From Streptomyces sp. XM4193 (GTDB lineage Bacteria > Actinomycetota > Actinomycetes > Streptomycetales > Streptomycetaceae): 64,000 nucleotides of DNA. A program made the translations under genes and the position numbers. Location: NCBI RefSeq assembly GCF_023072595.1, contig NZ_JALLGK010000001.1, positions 1,426,001-1,490,000 of the forward strand, written 5' to 3'. The notes under the pieces are model-generated. The model was not told where the DNA came from, did no database searches, and worked only from the letters and a program-made list of their open reading frames with translations. The first letter of the stretch is position 1; every line of letters begins with the position of its first letter. Shown here piece by piece: positions 54,397-63,140 of the stretch.

Positions 54397-55100
54397 GGCC
54401 GGTTTCCCCCCATTGCAACGGCACGGCAGCTCGAACCGAGCCTAGCCACGCCCCCCTGGCCGGCCACAAGAGGTGGGCGCCGCCCGGCAGTTGCTCTTCG
54501 TTGCCGGTGTCGGGCTGCGCAATCGGCCGTGTACGCGGGGTGTTTCGGTCGGTTCGCCTTCGGAGGGACGACGCGGGGGAGGGTCGCCGCGGTTGCAGCC
54601 GTACGGTGCGGCGCTCTCGTGGAGGCGGCCGCGACCGGTGGCGCACGCCCTCGACGGGCCCCGCCGTGCCGTACGCCCTCGACGCGCCCACGCGCCCCGC
54701 CGTGTCGGACGCCCTCACCGCCGGGACGCAGCCCCGCGCCGCGTCACGCCGTACGCCCCGGACCGCCGCGCCTCACGTCTCACCGGCGCGGCGCGCGCCC
54801 CCTCAGCGACATCTTCCGCCCACCGGTCCGTCACCGTACGACCCGCGCGCGGGTGTGCACGGGCCCTCGACCGCGTGCGCCAAGCCGCCCGCGGAGGGTC
54901 TTCGCGGCGCGTACCGGCCGGTCACCACAGGGCTCGCCCCACTGCGGCGCAACGTCACTTGTATTCCAGGTGAACAGCGACGGGAAATCGGGTTAACGCG
55001 TTTTCTCCCCGGCTCGGTTGGTTGTTCGTCGGCGCGTTGTTAACCCGCCGTTGCCACGGCGTTGGGCCGAAGAGCGGATTCCCTTTCTAGCGTCGGAGAC
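54397..55100. other. 704-bp divergent intergenic region
   Basis: Between the RHS gene and the nonulosonate operon. Near the right end CGGGTTAACGCG (54989-55000) and CGCGTTGTTAACCCG (55033-55047) form an imperfect inverted repeat with a 3-nt insertion, plausibly a regulatory site for the operon. The left part has GCCGTACGCCCTCGACG-type short repeats. No gene called. Confidence 0.5.
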
Positions 55101-56465
55101 GTGCCCACAGCTACCGAAACCGAGAACGGCGAACGCGCCCCGCGAATCGCCGTGCTCGCCGATTCCGACACCCGCTGGAAATGGGGCGGTCTGACCGCCC
55201 AGCGCCTGCTGCCCGACGCCGATCCGGCGCGGGACGTGGACGGGCTGCTGCTGCGTGGGCGGGCCACTCCCACGCCCCGGCAGCTGCGCGAGGTCGGGGT
55301 GTCGGCGGCGGCGTTGGACGAGGTGACGGTGCCGGAGTTCCTCGCCCGCGCCGGGGACTACGACCTGCTGGTGCTCTCCTGCGTCGGTGGCACGGTACAG
55401 GCGATGCTGCACGGGCTCGCCCACCGCTGGGGTTCGGCGGAGCTGCGCGAGAACGGTACGACGGCGAAGCGCCCGGTGCTGGTCACCGGTTATGTCGGCG
55501 TGGTTTACGAGAAACTCGCCGACGGTCTGCTGCTGCGGAATGGCGCCGATGTCGTGCTGGCGAATTCACGGGTCGACGCGGAGCGTTTCCGTGATGTTTA
55601 CGCGGGCGTCGGGCGTTCGACGGAATCCGTGGTGGAAAGCGCCCTGCCGTTTCTCGGCGGCGCCCCGTACGAGAGGAGCGGCGACCGCCCGTTCACCGTC
55701 ACCTTCGCCGTTCAGCCCTCGGTGCCGGTGGACCGCGCGGGCCGGCTGTACCTGCTGAACCGCGCCGCCGACCACGCCCGGAAGCACCCCGACCGCGAGG
55801 TGCTCATCAAGCTGCGCAGCAAGCCCGGCGAGCAGACCACGCACATCGAGGAACTTCCGTACCAGCGGCTCGCGGAACGCATCCCCGGCGGGCTGCCGCC
55901 CAACTGCCGCCTGGTGTACGGGCACATGGGCGAGGTGCTGGACCGTACGGACCTGCTGGTCACGGTCTCCTCCACCGCCGCGTTGGAGTCCCTGCACCGC
56001 GGCATCCCCACCGCCGTGCTGGCCGACCTCGGCGTGCGCGAGGTGCACGGCAACCACCACTTCCTCGGCTCCGGCTGCCTCACTTCGTGGGACGCGCTGG
56101 ACGCCGGTCATCTGCCGACCGCCTCCCCGCACTGGACGGCACGCAACGGCGTCGTCTCCGACGGCCCGTACGAGGCGGCCTTCGACCCGGCCCGCAAGCG
56201 GATCTCCGCGCTGCTCGGCCGTCCCACGCTGCCGCCCGTCGAGCCGTACTACACCGCCGCCACCGCGCCCGGCTATCTGCCCGGCATCCTCGCCCGCCAC
56301 GGCCTGGGCCCCGACGGGGCGCCGACCGAGAACGCCGTCGAGGCACCCGGCGCCTCCGGAGTGCGCCGGGTGGTGCGCGGCGCCCTGCGGCGAGCGGCCC
56401 GCGGCGCGTACCGGCACGGCGTACAGCGCGTGGCGCCGGCCATCCGACGGATGGGGGACCTGTGA
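55101..56465 (+). CDS. DUF6716-type putative glycosyltransferase
   Basis: 454 residues from GTG 55101 with CGGAGAC close upstream. GT-B-like pattern: N-terminal 'RIAVLADSDTRWKWGGLTAQ', 'YDLLVLSCVGGTVQAMLHGL', then 'LVYGHMGEVLDRTDLLVTVS' and 'SLHRGIPTAVLADLGV' as in nucleotide-sugar transferases. The C-terminus is basic, suggesting membrane association. I associate it with the actinobacterial DUF6716 group. First gene of the operon, coupled by GTGA to the NeuA fusion; probably transfers a sugar of the same wall polymer. Confidence 0.72.
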   Translation: MPTATETENGERAPRIAVLADSDTRWKWGGLTAQRLLPDADPARDVDGLLLRGRATPTPRQLREVGVSAAALDEVTVPEFLARAGDYDLLVLSCVGGTVQAMLHGLAHRWGSAELRENGTTAKRPVLVTGYVGVVYEKLADGLLLRNGADVVLANSRVDAERFRDVYAGVGRSTESVVESALPFLGGAPYERSGDRPFTVTFAVQPSVPVDRAGRLYLLNRAADHARKHPDREVLIKLRSKPGEQTTHIEELPYQRLAERIPGGLPPNCRLVYGHMGEVLDRTDLLVTVSSTAALESLHRGIPTAVLADLGVREVHGNHHFLGSGCLTSWDALDAGHLPTASPHWTARNGVVSDGPYEAAFDPARKRISALLGRPTLPPVEPYYTAATAPGYLPGILARHGLGPDGAPTENAVEAPGASGVRRVVRGALRRAARGAYRHGVQRVAPAIRRMGDL

Positions 56466-57949
56466 CCACCGCGCCCGACGCCACCGCGCCCCAACCGCCC
56501 GCGCCCGAACAGGCCGCTCCCGAACAGGCCGGCGGCCCCACCGGCCCCGCACCGGACACGCACCAGCACCCGGACACGCACCAGCACCCGCACACCGAGC
56601 AGCAAGGAGCCCTCGTGCCTCCCACCGTCCTCGCCGTCATCCCCGCCAGGGGCGGCTCCAAGGGCGTGCCCGCCAAGAACCTGGCACCGGTCGCCGGCGT
56701 ACCGCTGGTGGCCCGCGCCGTGCGGGAGTCGCTGGCCGCGCGCCATGTGACCGCGGTGGTCGTCTCCACGGACGACGAGTACATCGCGGACGTCGCCCGC
56801 GCCGCCGGTGCGGAGGTGGTGCAGCGGCCGAGCGAGATCGCCGGTGACACCGCGACCAGCGAGGCGGCGGTGCTGCACGCGATGGACGTCTACGAGGCGC
56901 GGTACGAGACCGAGGTGGACGTGGTGCTGCTCGTCCAGTGCACCAGCCCGTTCCTGACCGGCGAGGACATCGGCGGGGTCGCGGGGGCGGTCGCGGAGGA
57001 CGGCGCCGACAGCGCGCTGACCGTCGCCCCCTTCCACGGCTTCGTCTGGCGCGACGGCCACTCCGACGCACACCCCGCGGCCACTGACACCGCCGCCGCG
57101 ACCGCCACCGACGCCACGGCTGCCGCCACCGCGTCGCGGGGCTCGTACGGCGTCAACCACGACAAGGCGTTCCGCCCGCGCCGCCAGGACCGGCCGCAGG
57201 ACCTGCTGGAGACGGGCGCGGCGTATGCGATGTCCGCCGCCGGCTTCCGCGCCGCCGGGCACCGCTTCTTCGGCCGCACCGATCTGGTGCGCACCGATCC
57301 GGCCCGCACGCTGGAGGTCGACGATCCGCACGACCTCGCCCGGGCCCGTGCGCTCGCGCCGCTGCTGGACGCGCCCGGTTCGTCGCGCCCGACCTTCGCC
57401 GACCTGGACGCGGTGGTCCTGGACTTCGACGGCACCCAGACCGACGACCGGGTCCTGATCGACTCCGACGGGCGGGAGTTCGTCTCCGTCCACCGGGGCG
57501 ACGGGCTGGGCATCGCGGCGCTGCGGCGCTCCGGTCTGAAGCTGCTGATCCTCTCCACCGAGCAGAACCCGGTGGTGGCCGCGCGGGCGCGCAAGCTCCG
57601 ACTGCCCGTGCTGCACGGCATCGACCGCAAGGACCTCGCGCTCAAGCAGTGGTGCGAGGAGGAGGGCGTCGCGCCCGAGCGGGTCATGTACGTCGGCAAC
57701 GACGTCAACGACCTGCCCTGCTTCGGACTGGTCGGCTGGCCGGTCGCGGTCGCCGGCGCCCACGACGTCGTACGCGACGCGGCCCGCACGGTGACCACCG
57801 CCGAGGGCGGGTTCGGGGCGATCCGGGAGATCGCCGCCTGGCTGCTCGGCCCCTCCCTGACCGTCCCCACCGGCCCCGCCACCACCGCAACCACCGGCCC
57901 CGCCACCACCGGAACAACCGGGTCCGGAACCACCGGCGGCAACCCCTGA
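56462..57949 (+). CDS. NeuA-type cytidylyltransferase fused to a KdsC-like HAD phosphatase
   Basis: 495 residues from GTG 56462; an alternative GTG at 56614 has AAGGAG and would skip a Pro/His-rich leader, but third-position GC supports coding from 56462. Residues 53-300 are an acylneuraminate cytidylyltransferase ('LAVIPARGGSKGVPAKN', 'VQCTSPFLTGEDIGG', 'YAMSAAGFRAAGHRFF') with a Thr/Ala-rich insert. Residues 315-465 are a HAD domain ('VVLDFDGTQTDDRVLIDSDG', 'LLILSTEQNPVVAARARKL', 'YVGNDVNDLPC'). The pair would dephosphorylate a nonulosonate 9-phosphate and activate it with CTP. The tail is Thr/Gly-rich. Confidence 0.9.
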   Translation: MTTAPDATAPQPPAPEQAAPEQAGGPTGPAPDTHQHPDTHQHPHTEQQGALVPPTVLAVIPARGGSKGVPAKNLAPVAGVPLVARAVRESLAARHVTAVVVSTDDEYIADVARAAGAEVVQRPSEIAGDTATSEAAVLHAMDVYEARYETEVDVVLLVQCTSPFLTGEDIGGVAGAVAEDGADSALTVAPFHGFVWRDGHSDAHPAATDTAAATATDATAAATASRGSYGVNHDKAFRPRRQDRPQDLLETGAAYAMSAAGFRAAGHRFFGRTDLVRTDPARTLEVDDPHDLARARALAPLLDAPGSSRPTFADLDAVVLDFDGTQTDDRVLIDSDGREFVSVHRGDGLGIAALRRSGLKLLILSTEQNPVVAARARKLRLPVLHGIDRKDLALKQWCEEEGVAPERVMYVGNDVNDLPCFGLVGWPVAVAGAHDVVRDAARTVTTAEGGFGAIREIAAWLLGPSLTVPTGPATTATTGPATTGTTGSGTTGGNP

Positions 57950-58026
57950 CCGCCGCACACACACCACAGAACCCATCCGCAAAGACCCACAGATGTACCC
58001 CCGAAAGAAGAGAAGGAACGCCTGCC

Positions 58027-58965
58027 ATGACTGAAACCGCCGGAAACCGTCTCCGCACACTGGGCTCGAAGACCGCGGGCCCGGGCCAGCCGGTCTACGT
58101 CACCGGTGAGATCGGCATCAACCACAACGGCGACCTGGAGAACGCCTTCGCGCTCATCGACGCCGCCGCCGACGCGGGTTGCGACGCGGTCAAGTTCCAG
58201 AAGCGCACCCCCGAGGTGTGCACCCCGCGCGACCAGTGGGAGATCGAGCGCGACACCCCCTGGGGCCGGATGACCTACATCGACTACCGCCACCGCGTGG
58301 AGTTCGACGAGGACGGCTACCGCGCCATCGACGAGTACTGCAAGAAGCGCGGCATCGACTGGTTCGCCTCCCCGTGGGACGTCGAGTCGGTCGCCTTCCT
58401 GGAGAAGTTCGACGTGCCGGCCCATAAGGTCGCCTCGGCCTCGCTGACCGACGACGAGCTGCTGCGTGCGCTGCGCGCCACCGGCCGCACGATCATCCTC
58501 TCCACCGGCATGTCCACCCCGAGCCAGATCCGGCACGCGGTCGAGGTGCTCGGCAGCGCCAACATCCTGCTCTGCCACGCCACTTCGACCTACCCGGCGA
58601 AGGCCGAGGAGCTCAACCTGCGGATGATCCACACCCTGCAGGCCGAGTTCCCCAACGTGCCGATCGGCTACAGCGGTCACGAGACCGGTCTCCAGACCAC
58701 GCTGGCCGCCGTCGCGCTGGGCGCCACCTTCGTCGAGCGCCACATCACCCTGGACCGCGCCATGTGGGGCTCGGACCAGGCCGCCTCGGTGGAGCCCGGC
58801 GGCCTCCAGCGCCTGGTGCGCGACATCCGCACCATCGAGGAGTCCCTCGGTGACGGCGTCAAGCAGGTCTACGACAGCGAGATCGGTCCGATGAAGAAGC
58901 TGCGTCGCGTCAAGGGCGTCGTGGCCGAGGCCGCGGAGGCCGACCGTGAGCCCGCGACGGTCTGA
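58027..58965 (+). CDS. NeuB-family nonulosonate synthase, short form
   Basis: 312 residues from ATG 58027 (GAAGGAACG upstream). TIM-barrel synthase motifs: 'VTGEIGINHNGDLENAFALI', 'AVKFQKRTPEVC', 'WFASPWDVESVAFLEKF', 'KVASASLTDDELLRAL', 'IGYSGHETG' and 'FVERHITLDRAMWGSDQAAS'. It condenses PEP with a mannose-type sugar. Typical NeuB proteins are near 345 residues with a C-terminal SAF domain; here the chain stops after the barrel. Ends in a 20-nt overlap with the next gene. Confidence 0.93.
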   Translation: MTETAGNRLRTLGSKTAGPGQPVYVTGEIGINHNGDLENAFALIDAAADAGCDAVKFQKRTPEVCTPRDQWEIERDTPWGRMTYIDYRHRVEFDEDGYRAIDEYCKKRGIDWFASPWDVESVAFLEKFDVPAHKVASASLTDDELLRALRATGRTIILSTGMSTPSQIRHAVEVLGSANILLCHATSTYPAKAEELNLRMIHTLQAEFPNVPIGYSGHETGLQTTLAAVALGATFVERHITLDRAMWGSDQAASVEPGGLQRLVRDIRTIEESLGDGVKQVYDSEIGPMKKLRRVKGVVAEAAEADREPATV

Positions 58966-60088
58966 GATGTCGCCGCCCACGGCCCCGCAGGACGGGGACA
59001 CGCTGGCGTTCGTGGAGAGCCCGGTGCAGCTCCTGAACGTGCTGGAGTGGGCACACCGCGAGAACCCCCGCCCCGAACTCCCCTCCTCCGAGGGCGAGTT
59101 GGCTCCGCTGGAGGTGCCGGCCAGCGGGCTGACGGTGGTGGTGCTGGCACCGCACGACCCGATGACTCGTGGGCAGCTGCGCCGGATGGCGCAGCTCGCC
59201 CGCGACGAGGGCCACGAGGTGGAGTGGGCCCAGGCCAGGGACGGGCTCCTCGCGCCGTTCAAGACGATCGCCTCGCTGGCGGGTCCGCTGCGGCGGGCCC
59301 GTCGGCTGGTGATCGGCGATCCGTTCTCCCGCTATGTGCAGCTGCTGCTCGGCCTCTCCCGTGCGCGGGCGGAGCTGACGGTGGTGGACGACGGTACGGC
59401 CACCATGGAGTTCGTCGGCCAACTCGCCCGCGGGGAACGCTTTGTGCGCTGGCACCGCAAGGGCGCCGGCGGGTTGCGCGGGCTGCTCTTCGCGCCGGTT
59501 TCCGCTTCCGCGCGCCGTCGGCTGACGCCGCGCGAGGGGCGCGAGGTGGAGGTGTTCAGCGCGATGCCCGTCGAGTCCCCGGACCGGGTGCGGGTCACGG
59601 CCAACGACTTCGCCTGGACGCGCGAGAGGTTCGGCCCGCCGCGTCTGACCCAGGGGACCGACCTGGTCGGCACCTCGCTGGTGGAGACCGGGGTCGTCGA
59701 TCCTGCCCGCTATCTGGAAGCGGTGGTCTCACTGACGCGCACCCACGGAGCCACCCGGTACTTCGCGCACCGCAGGGAGAGCCCGGCCAAGCTGCACGAG
59801 ATCGCCGTGGAGGCCGGGGTGGAGATCGTCCGCCCGGACCTGCCGCTGGAGCTGGTCGCCCGGCGCGGACCCATCGGCCGGACGATCCTCAGCTTTCCGT
59901 CTACGGTGGTGCACACCCTGCCGCTGGCTCTGGTCGGCACCGGGGTCCGGGTCGCCGTCTGCGAGGTGGACCGGAGCTGGCTGACGGAGAAGGCGTCCCC
60001 GAGGGCGAGCGGCTTCCTGGCCGCTGTCACCGGGACCGCGCGGGACGCGCAGCGCCTCGGATCGGGACCCGCCGCAGCCGCACCGTGA
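58946..60088 (+). CDS. Polysialyltransferase-like glycosyltransferase
   Basis: 380 residues from GTG 58946, which has GGAGG 6 nt upstream inside neuB; ATG 58967 is the alternative. 'TLAFVESPVQLLNVLEWA' at the start, 'RARRLVIGDPFSRYVQLLLG', 'LTVVDDGTATMEFVG', 'YFAHRRESPAKLHEIAVEAG' and 'ILSFPSTVVHTLPLAL' follow the bacterial alpha-2,8-polysialyltransferase/GT52 pattern (His-Arg and Pro-Ser CMP-sugar sites). It would polymerise or attach the CMP-activated sugar made by the operon. Last gene before a terminator. Confidence 0.8.
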   Translation: MSPRRSEMSPPTAPQDGDTLAFVESPVQLLNVLEWAHRENPRPELPSSEGELAPLEVPASGLTVVVLAPHDPMTRGQLRRMAQLARDEGHEVEWAQARDGLLAPFKTIASLAGPLRRARRLVIGDPFSRYVQLLLGLSRARAELTVVDDGTATMEFVGQLARGERFVRWHRKGAGGLRGLLFAPVSASARRRLTPREGREVEVFSAMPVESPDRVRVTANDFAWTRERFGPPRLTQGTDLVGTSLVETGVVDPARYLEAVVSLTRTHGATRYFAHRRESPAKLHEIAVEAGVEIVRPDLPLELVARRGPIGRTILSFPSTVVHTLPLALVGTGVRVAVCEVDRSWLTEKASPRASGFLAAVTGTARDAQRLGSGPAAAAP

Positions 60089-60096
60089 CACACAGT

Positions 60097-60114
60097 GCGG
60101 ACGGGACCGTCCGC
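60097..60114 (+). terminator. Terminator of the nonulosonate operon
   Basis: GCGGACGG and CCGTCCGC, 8-bp perfect arms with a GA between (effective tetraloop), starting 9 bp after the stop. Confidence 0.65.
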
Positions 60115-60239
60115 GATATGAGACGCCGCTCGAACAAGTCATGGGATATACCCAACCGGCCACGGACGTATGCACTAGACACCAAAGAAAATCTGTCGGT
60201 CTTCTTGATCACGTCCCGATAGGGCATACCCTGACTTGG

Positions 60240-61490
60240 GTGAGCCAATTGCTGTCGTCCCAGTCCAGCACTCGGACCATCGACGAGACGCCGCCGCTGC
60301 CCGGCACCCTGCCGACGGCGCTGCGGGCCGAACTCGTCGCGTTCCGACGGGACCTGCACATGCACCCGGAGCTGGGCCATCAGGAGTTCCGTACCACCGC
60401 CGCCATCAAGGCCCGGCTGGAGCAGGCCGGCCTCCGTCCGCGCACTCTCGACTGCGGAACGGGTCTGATCTGCGACATCCACCCCAGATCCGCCGACGCG
60501 TGGGACGGCGTACGCCCCATGCTCGCGCTGCGCGCGGACATCGACGCGCTGCCCATTCCCGACACCAAGACCGTGCCCTACCGCTCGACGGTGCCCGACC
60601 GGGCGCACTCCTGCGGCCACGACGTGCACACCACCGTCGTCCTGGGCGCCGGGCTGGTCCTCGCCGAGCTTGCGCGGATCGGCCAACTCCCGCACTCCGT
60701 CAGGCTGTTGTTCCAGCCCGCCGAGGAGGTGCTGCCGGGCGGCGCCACCGACGCCATCGACTCCGGGGCGCTGGACGGCGTCGGCCGGATCATCGCCGTG
60801 CACTGCGACCCCAAGGTCGACGCCGGGAAGATCGGGCTGCGCGCCGGCCCCATCACCTCCGCCTGCGACCGGCTGGAGATCGCGCTGGAGGGCGCCGGCG
60901 GCCACACCGCCCGTCCGCATCTGACCACCGACCTGGTGACGGCCGCGGCCAAGGTGGCCACCGAGGTGCCCGCACTGCTCGCCCGCAGGGTGGACACCCG
61001 TTCCGGACTCGCGCTGACCTGGGGACGGATCGACGCGGGCCACGCCTGCAACGTCATCCCGCAGCGCGCCGAACTCTCCGGCACCGTCCGCTGCCTGGAC
61101 CTGCCGGGCTGGCGGGTCGCGCCCGATCTGGTGCACGGCGCGATCGACGAGATCGCCTCGCTCTACCAGGCCAAGCCCGAGATCAACTACATCCGCGGAG
61201 TCCCGCCGGTCGTCAACGAGCCCTCCAGCACCGGGCTGTTGCGGGACGCGATGACGGCACGGATGGGCGCGGGCGCGGTCGAGTCCACCGAACAGAGCCT
61301 GGGCGGCGAGGACTTCTCCTGGTACCTGGAGCGGGTCCCCGGCGCGATGGCCCGTCTCGGAGTGCGCCGCCCGGGCGACCGCGTCTCCCGCGACATCCAC
61401 CAGGGCGACTTCGACGTGGACGAGAACGCCATCGCGGTCGGCGTCGAACTCTTCACCGCCGCCGCCCTCCTGGACGCCCGCCGCGACTGA
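60240..61490 (+). CDS. M20-family amidohydrolase
   Basis: 416 residues from GTG 60240; there is no Shine-Dalgarno, and promoter-like TTGATC (60205) and CATACC (60225) sit just before it, so the transcript may be leaderless. Metal-site motifs of M20D enzymes: 'FRRDLHMHPELGHQEFRT', 'RADIDALPIPDT', 'AHSCGHDVHTT', 'LLFQPAEEVLPGG', 'GAGGHTARPH' and 'STEQSLGGEDFSWYLERVPG'. Cleaves an N-acyl amino acid or similar amide with zinc or manganese. Monocistronic. Confidence 0.92.
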   Translation: MSQLLSSQSSTRTIDETPPLPGTLPTALRAELVAFRRDLHMHPELGHQEFRTTAAIKARLEQAGLRPRTLDCGTGLICDIHPRSADAWDGVRPMLALRADIDALPIPDTKTVPYRSTVPDRAHSCGHDVHTTVVLGAGLVLAELARIGQLPHSVRLLFQPAEEVLPGGATDAIDSGALDGVGRIIAVHCDPKVDAGKIGLRAGPITSACDRLEIALEGAGGHTARPHLTTDLVTAAAKVATEVPALLARRVDTRSGLALTWGRIDAGHACNVIPQRAELSGTVRCLDLPGWRVAPDLVHGAIDEIASLYQAKPEINYIRGVPPVVNEPSSTGLLRDAMTARMGAGAVESTEQSLGGEDFSWYLERVPGAMARLGVRRPGDRVSRDIHQGDFDVDENAIAVGVELFTAAALLDARRD

Positions 61491-61516
61491 GCCGAGCGGC
61501 CCGTGCGCACACCTCC

Positions 61517-61561
61517 GCGGGCCCGTACGCACTCCGCCGATCGGCGCGCGTACGGGCCCGC
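61517..61561 (+). terminator. 14-bp perfect stem after the amidohydrolase
   Basis: Arms GCGGGCCCGTACGC (61517-61530) and GCGTACGGGCCCGC (61548-61561), 17-nt loop. Confidence 0.8.
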
Positions 61562-61831
61562 GCCCCGCGCGCGTAGCCGGCCCGCCGGTGCGTACGGCCC
61601 GCCCGTCGACGAACACGGGCCGGGCCCGGGACCGCCGTCGCTCACCCGTGCGCCAGCCGGCGCCCACCCGAGCAACCGCCCGGTTCTCGCCGCCGGCGAC
61701 CGGGCCCGCGGTGTCGGTGTTCGGCGCCGGTGTCGGACCCGCGACCTGGTGCGACCACCCAGCGAGGCGGGTTGAAACGCAGGGTTAACACCGAATCGAT
61801 AACGGAGCGATCCGCGCCCTTTACCAGCCAT

Positions 61832-61844
61832 CTACGCGCGTTAC
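61832..61844. promoter_or_regulatory. CTACGCGCGT motif upstream of the BMP gene
   Basis: CTACGCGCGTTAC, sharing ten bases with the 14-bp palindrome at 63023-63036 before the ABC ATPase gene. Placed 62 bp before the start; candidate shared operator. Confidence 0.55.
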
Positions 61845-61905
61845 TCTGAGCCCGGGTTTCAGCGCCGGGTAAGAGGCGCCCTGAAGAGTCGAAGGAGACC
61901 TCCCC

Positions 61906-62937
61906 TTGCGTCCGGTAACCAAGCTTGCCGCCGCGGTCACCGCCACCGCGGCACTCGTCCTGACCACCGCGGCGTGCGGTGAGAGCTCCACCGAGAGTGG
62001 CAGCGACAAGGGCGTCGGTCTCGCCTTCGACGTCGGCGGCCGAGACGACCACTCCTTCAACGAGTCCGCCGCCCGCGGTGTGGACAAGGCGAAGGAAGAA
62101 CTCGGCGTCGACGCCAAGATGATGACCGCCAAGAACAACGAGACCGAGGCCGACCGCGAGCAGCGCCTCACCTCGCTGGCGAACGCGGGCTACAACCCCG
62201 TGATCGGTGTCGGCTTCAGCTACGGCAAGTCGATCGCCAAGGTCGCCAAGAAGTTCCCGGACACCACCTTCGGCGTGGTCGACTCCGTGGCCGAGGGCAA
62301 GAACGTCGACAGCATGCTCTTCTCCGAGCACGAGGGCTCCTACCTCGCCGGTGTCGCCGCGGCCATGAAGACCAAGACCGACAGCGTCGGCTTCATCGGC
62401 GGCGTGGACAACGCGCTGATCCAGAAGTTCGAGGCCGGCTTCGTCCAGGGCGTCAAGGACACGAACTCCAAGATCAAGGTTCGGTCGGAGTACCTCTACC
62501 CGAACAACGACAAGGGCTTCAACGACCCGGCCGCGGCCAAGGAGAAGGCCCAGGGCTGGCTCGACGACGACGTCGACGTCATCTACACCGCCGCCGGCCA
62601 GTCCGGCGCGGGCTCCATCGAGGCCGTCGGCGCCAAGAAGGGCACCTGGGCCATCGGAGTCGACTCCGACCAGTACCAGCAGCCCGGTCTGGCCAAGTAC
62701 AAGGACTCGATCCTGACCTCGGTCGTCAAGAACGTGGACGTCGCCGTGTTCGACCTGGTCAAGAGCGTCCAGGACGAGAAGCCGATCACCGGTGAGCAGC
62801 GCTACACCCTCAAGGAGGACGGCGTCTCCCTCTCCGAGTCCGGCGGCTTCCTGAAGGACATCCAGAAGGACCTCGACAAGGTCGCCAAGGACATCGCCGA
62901 CGGCAAGGTCAAGGTCAGCGAGCGCCCCAGCCGCTGA
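61906..62937 (+). CDS. BMP-family nucleoside-binding lipoprotein
   Basis: 343 residues starting at TTG 61906 with a strong GAAGGAGA 7 nt upstream; no ATG or GTG fits better. Signal peptide and lipobox with Cys24 ('LVLTTAACGESS'). BMP/PnrA fold: 'LAFDVGGRDDHSFNESAARG', 'ANAGYNPVIGVGFSYGKSIA', 'SEHEGSYLAGVAAA', 'GFIGGVDNALIQKFEAGF', 'IYTAAGQSGAGSIEAV' and 'AIGVDSDQYQQPG'. It captures purine nucleosides for the ABC transporter whose ATPase follows. Confidence 0.95.
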   Translation: MRPVTKLAAAVTATAALVLTTAACGESSTESGSDKGVGLAFDVGGRDDHSFNESAARGVDKAKEELGVDAKMMTAKNNETEADREQRLTSLANAGYNPVIGVGFSYGKSIAKVAKKFPDTTFGVVDSVAEGKNVDSMLFSEHEGSYLAGVAAAMKTKTDSVGFIGGVDNALIQKFEAGFVQGVKDTNSKIKVRSEYLYPNNDKGFNDPAAAKEKAQGWLDDDVDVIYTAAGQSGAGSIEAVGAKKGTWAIGVDSDQYQQPGLAKYKDSILTSVVKNVDVAVFDLVKSVQDEKPITGEQRYTLKEDGVSLSESGGFLKDIQKDLDKVAKDIADGKVKVSERPSR

Positions 62938-62969
62938 GCCCGCGAGCACCGGCGCGGAAGGCCAGGGCA

Positions 62970-63005
62970 GGGCCCGGAAGACGCGGACAGCACTCTTCCG
63001 GGCCC
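62970..63005 (+). terminator. Attenuator-like hairpin between BMP and ATPase genes
   Basis: GGGCCCGGAAGA and TCTTCCGGGCCC, 12-bp perfect arms with 12-nt loop, 33 bp after the BMP stop. Confidence 0.8.
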
Positions 63006-63022
63006 CGCCCCTTCCCCGTGAC

Positions 63023-63070
63023 GCTACGCGCGTAGCACAGTGATCGACGCGACAGCGGTGATCGACGCGA
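63023..63070. promoter_or_regulatory. 14-bp palindrome and 13-bp direct repeat before the ATPase gene
   Basis: GCTACGCGCGTAGC (63023-63036) is a perfect palindrome related to the BMP motif. GTGATCGACGCGA follows twice (63040-63052 and 63058-63070). Candidate operator/promoter for a second transcription start. Confidence 0.65.
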
Positions 63071-63140
63071 TACCGTCGCACCCCGTCCAGCACAGCCACC
63101 CCCCGCCACCACCCCGCTCCTTAGCCGAGGAGAGTGCGCC

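Larger units (their letters stand above)
61491..61905. other. 415-bp intergenic region upstream of the BMP gene
   Basis: Contains the M20 terminator, GCCCGTACG-type repeats, and the AT-richer promoter zone 61770-61850 (GGGTTAACACCGAATCGATAACG) with the CTACGCGCGT motif. No gene seen. Confidence 0.6.

Noticed and set aside
49893..55000. Very long alternative frames (about 990-1190 codons) on both strands over the RHS linker
   Set aside because: They are low-complexity mirrors of the repetitive RHS coding sequence; only the 2265-codon frame shows YD repeats, core and tip.
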